Source: Phosphoribacter sp037045055 | GTDB lineage: Bacteria; Actinomycetota; Actinomycetes; Actinomycetales; Dermatophilaceae | Assembly (NCBI GenBank): GCA_037045055.1 | Contig: JBAOHJ010000003.1 | Coordinates: 682,001 to 746,000, forward strand | Length of the DNA: 64,000 bases | Reading direction: 5' to 3' | In this document: positions 63,658-64,000 of the stretch, in pieces | Layout: each line of letters begins with the position of its first letter | Numbering within the stretch: the first letter of the stretch is position 1 | Program-made: the position numbers and the translations under genes | Notes under the pieces: model-generated | The model's input: the letters and a program-made list of their open reading frames with translations, nothing else | What the model was told of the DNA's origin: nothing | Databases searched by the model: none

Positions 63658-64000
63658 ATGGCCGAGTTCGACTACGAGGACCTGCTGCCGATCGGCGCGG
63701 ACGACACGGCATACCGGCTGGTGACCTCCGAGGGAGTGCGCACTCTCGAGGGCCCCGGGGGCCGGGCCTTCCTCGAGGTCGACGACGAGGCGCTGCGGCT
63801 GCTGTCGCAGACCGCGATGCACGACATCGCCCACTACCTGCGGGCCGCGCATCTGCAGCAACTGCGGCGCATCCTCGAGGACCCGCAGGCCAGCGCCAAC
63901 GACAAGTTCGTCGCGCTGGACCTGCTCAAGAACGCCAACATCGCCGCCGGCGGGGTGCTGCCGATGTGCCAGGACACCGGCACGGCCATCGTCATGGGCA
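63658..64000 (+). CDS. Fumarate hydratase class I, N-terminal part
   Basis: The frame runs off the right edge after 114 codons. MAEFDYEDLLPIG, YRLVTSEGVRTLEGPGG and GGVLPMCQDTGTAIVMG match the N-terminus of fused class I (iron-sulfur) fumarases, with Cys in PMCQDTG as a cluster ligand. ATG 63658 (GAGGG ahead); GTG 63652 is an alternative. Confidence 0.9.
   Translation, partial: MAEFDYEDLLPIGADDTAYRLVTSEGVRTLEGPGGRAFLEVDDEALRLLSQTAMHDIAHYLRAAHLQQLRRILEDPQASANDKFVALDLLKNANIAAGGVLPMCQDTGTAIVMG

Larger units (their letters stand above)
1..64000. repeat. Dispersed over-represented 8-mer GTATGCCG
   Basis: The 7-base core GTATGCC was found by eye 68 times. Plus-strand starts: 1367, 2267, 5262, 5354, 7087, 10179, 12353, 13164, 15212, 17356, 18217, 21122, 22743, 24418, 24941, 26012, 26241, 28796, 28942, 29840, 31653, 31912, 34113, 35750, 40219, 47073, 50208, 53030, 53065, 55199, 56743, 57577, 61069, 62337. 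Minus-strand copies (read GGCATAC): 1874, 3266, 6877, 7757, 10050, 12434, 12709, 15870, 16267, 18072, 21653, 22264, 22980, 24533, 26793, 26895, 28811, 29780, 32128, 34177, 37458, 40427, 42792, 46936, 47111, 47542, 49115, 50854, 52110, 53295, 56986, 58993, 63196, 63708. All but three (26793, 46936, 53030) have G as the eighth base. The role is unknown; a DNA-level signal is inferred because it ignores reading frame and gene borders. The hand count may miss a few. Confidence 0.85.

Noticed and set aside
1..64000. GTATGCCG as a polar segregation (KOPS) or Chi-like signal
   Set aside because: Copies are evenly split 34/34 between strands within one continuous segment; such signals are strand-biased.
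1..64000. GTATGCCG as simple Tyr-Ala codon-pair bias
   Set aside because: It also appears as Gly-Met-Pro, Gly-Ile-Pro and His-Thr codons and in intergenic sites, while TAC-GCC is still used for Tyr-Ala elsewhere.

Overview
The window is chromosomal DNA from a high-GC Gram-positive actinobacterium. The evidence is very GC-rich codon use, frequent GTG starts, 4-base ATGA/GTGA gene overlaps, mycothiol genes (mshB and a mycothiol-type maleylpyruvate isomerase), DUF3117, DUF4245 and a sigE-rseA-htrA-tatB cluster. Backbone gene order resembles, from memory, the Mycobacterium tuberculosis segment from fum to mrp: fumarase, DUF4245, xseB, xseA, ispH, ychF, typA, mshB, fdxA, dapC, dapD, dapE, LOG protein, tag, DUF3117, O-methyltransferase, sigE, rseA, htrA, tatB, mrp. 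A Micrococcales member (Intrasporangiaceae/Dermatophilaceae-like) is my best guess, not shown directly. No rRNA, tRNA, CRISPR, prophage or insertion sequence was recognised.

Layout. 1-5.2 kb: the 3' part of a frameshifted glpD, an aminopeptidase P, a small CxxC protein, a stress-type membrane protein and an acyl-CoA dehydrogenase. 5.3-10.1 kb: a compact three-gene unit of a hydrolase-metacaspase fusion, a uracil-DNA-glycosylase-family protein and an amidohydrolase. 10.2-12.2 kb: two coupled CoA-ester lyase paralogues. 12.3-16 kb: a PRC/MgtE-N/CBS protein, DUF1003 and Mrp. 16-19.6 kb: envelope stress (tatB, htrA-like protease, anti-sigma, ECF sigma with a GGGAAC-N17-CGTA promoter) beside an O-methyltransferase. 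19.7-24.4 kb: DUF3117, an enoyl-CoA hydratase/isomerase, a GT-C mannosyltransferase and the tag/SRPBCC/DivIVA/LOG operon. 24.5-31.6 kb: lysine/diaminopimelate genes dapE, dapD and dapC with fdxA, interrupted by a multicopper oxidase. 31.7-34.2 kb: GNAT and VanW proteins. 34.4-39.3 kb: a 3-hydroxybenzoate/gentisate catabolic operon and divergent IclR regulator. 39.3-46.9 kb: flavin reductase, mshB and a five-gene peptide ABC transporter (order C-A-B-D-F). 47-64 kb: typA, VIT1-like transporter, argF, a decayed GNAT gene, DUF1508, a GPH symporter, a deacetylase-like protein, ychF, thioesterase, tam, rmuC, a MaoC hydratase, ispH, xseAB, DUF4245 and the start of class I fumarase.

The most unusual signal is not a gene. 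The 8-mer GTATGCCG (reverse complement CGGCATAC) recurs across the whole window. I hand-counted 68 copies of its 7-base core, 34 on each strand, against about six expected for a 72% GC sequence. It occurs in several reading frames and between genes, twice forms perfect inverted pairs (one just downstream of typA), and thins out over the catabolic and Opp region. The best protein-level candidate for a new system is the hydrolase-metacaspase / UDG-family / amidohydrolase unit. Many intergenic hairpins and short tandem repeats, several of which span stop codons, are also recorded.
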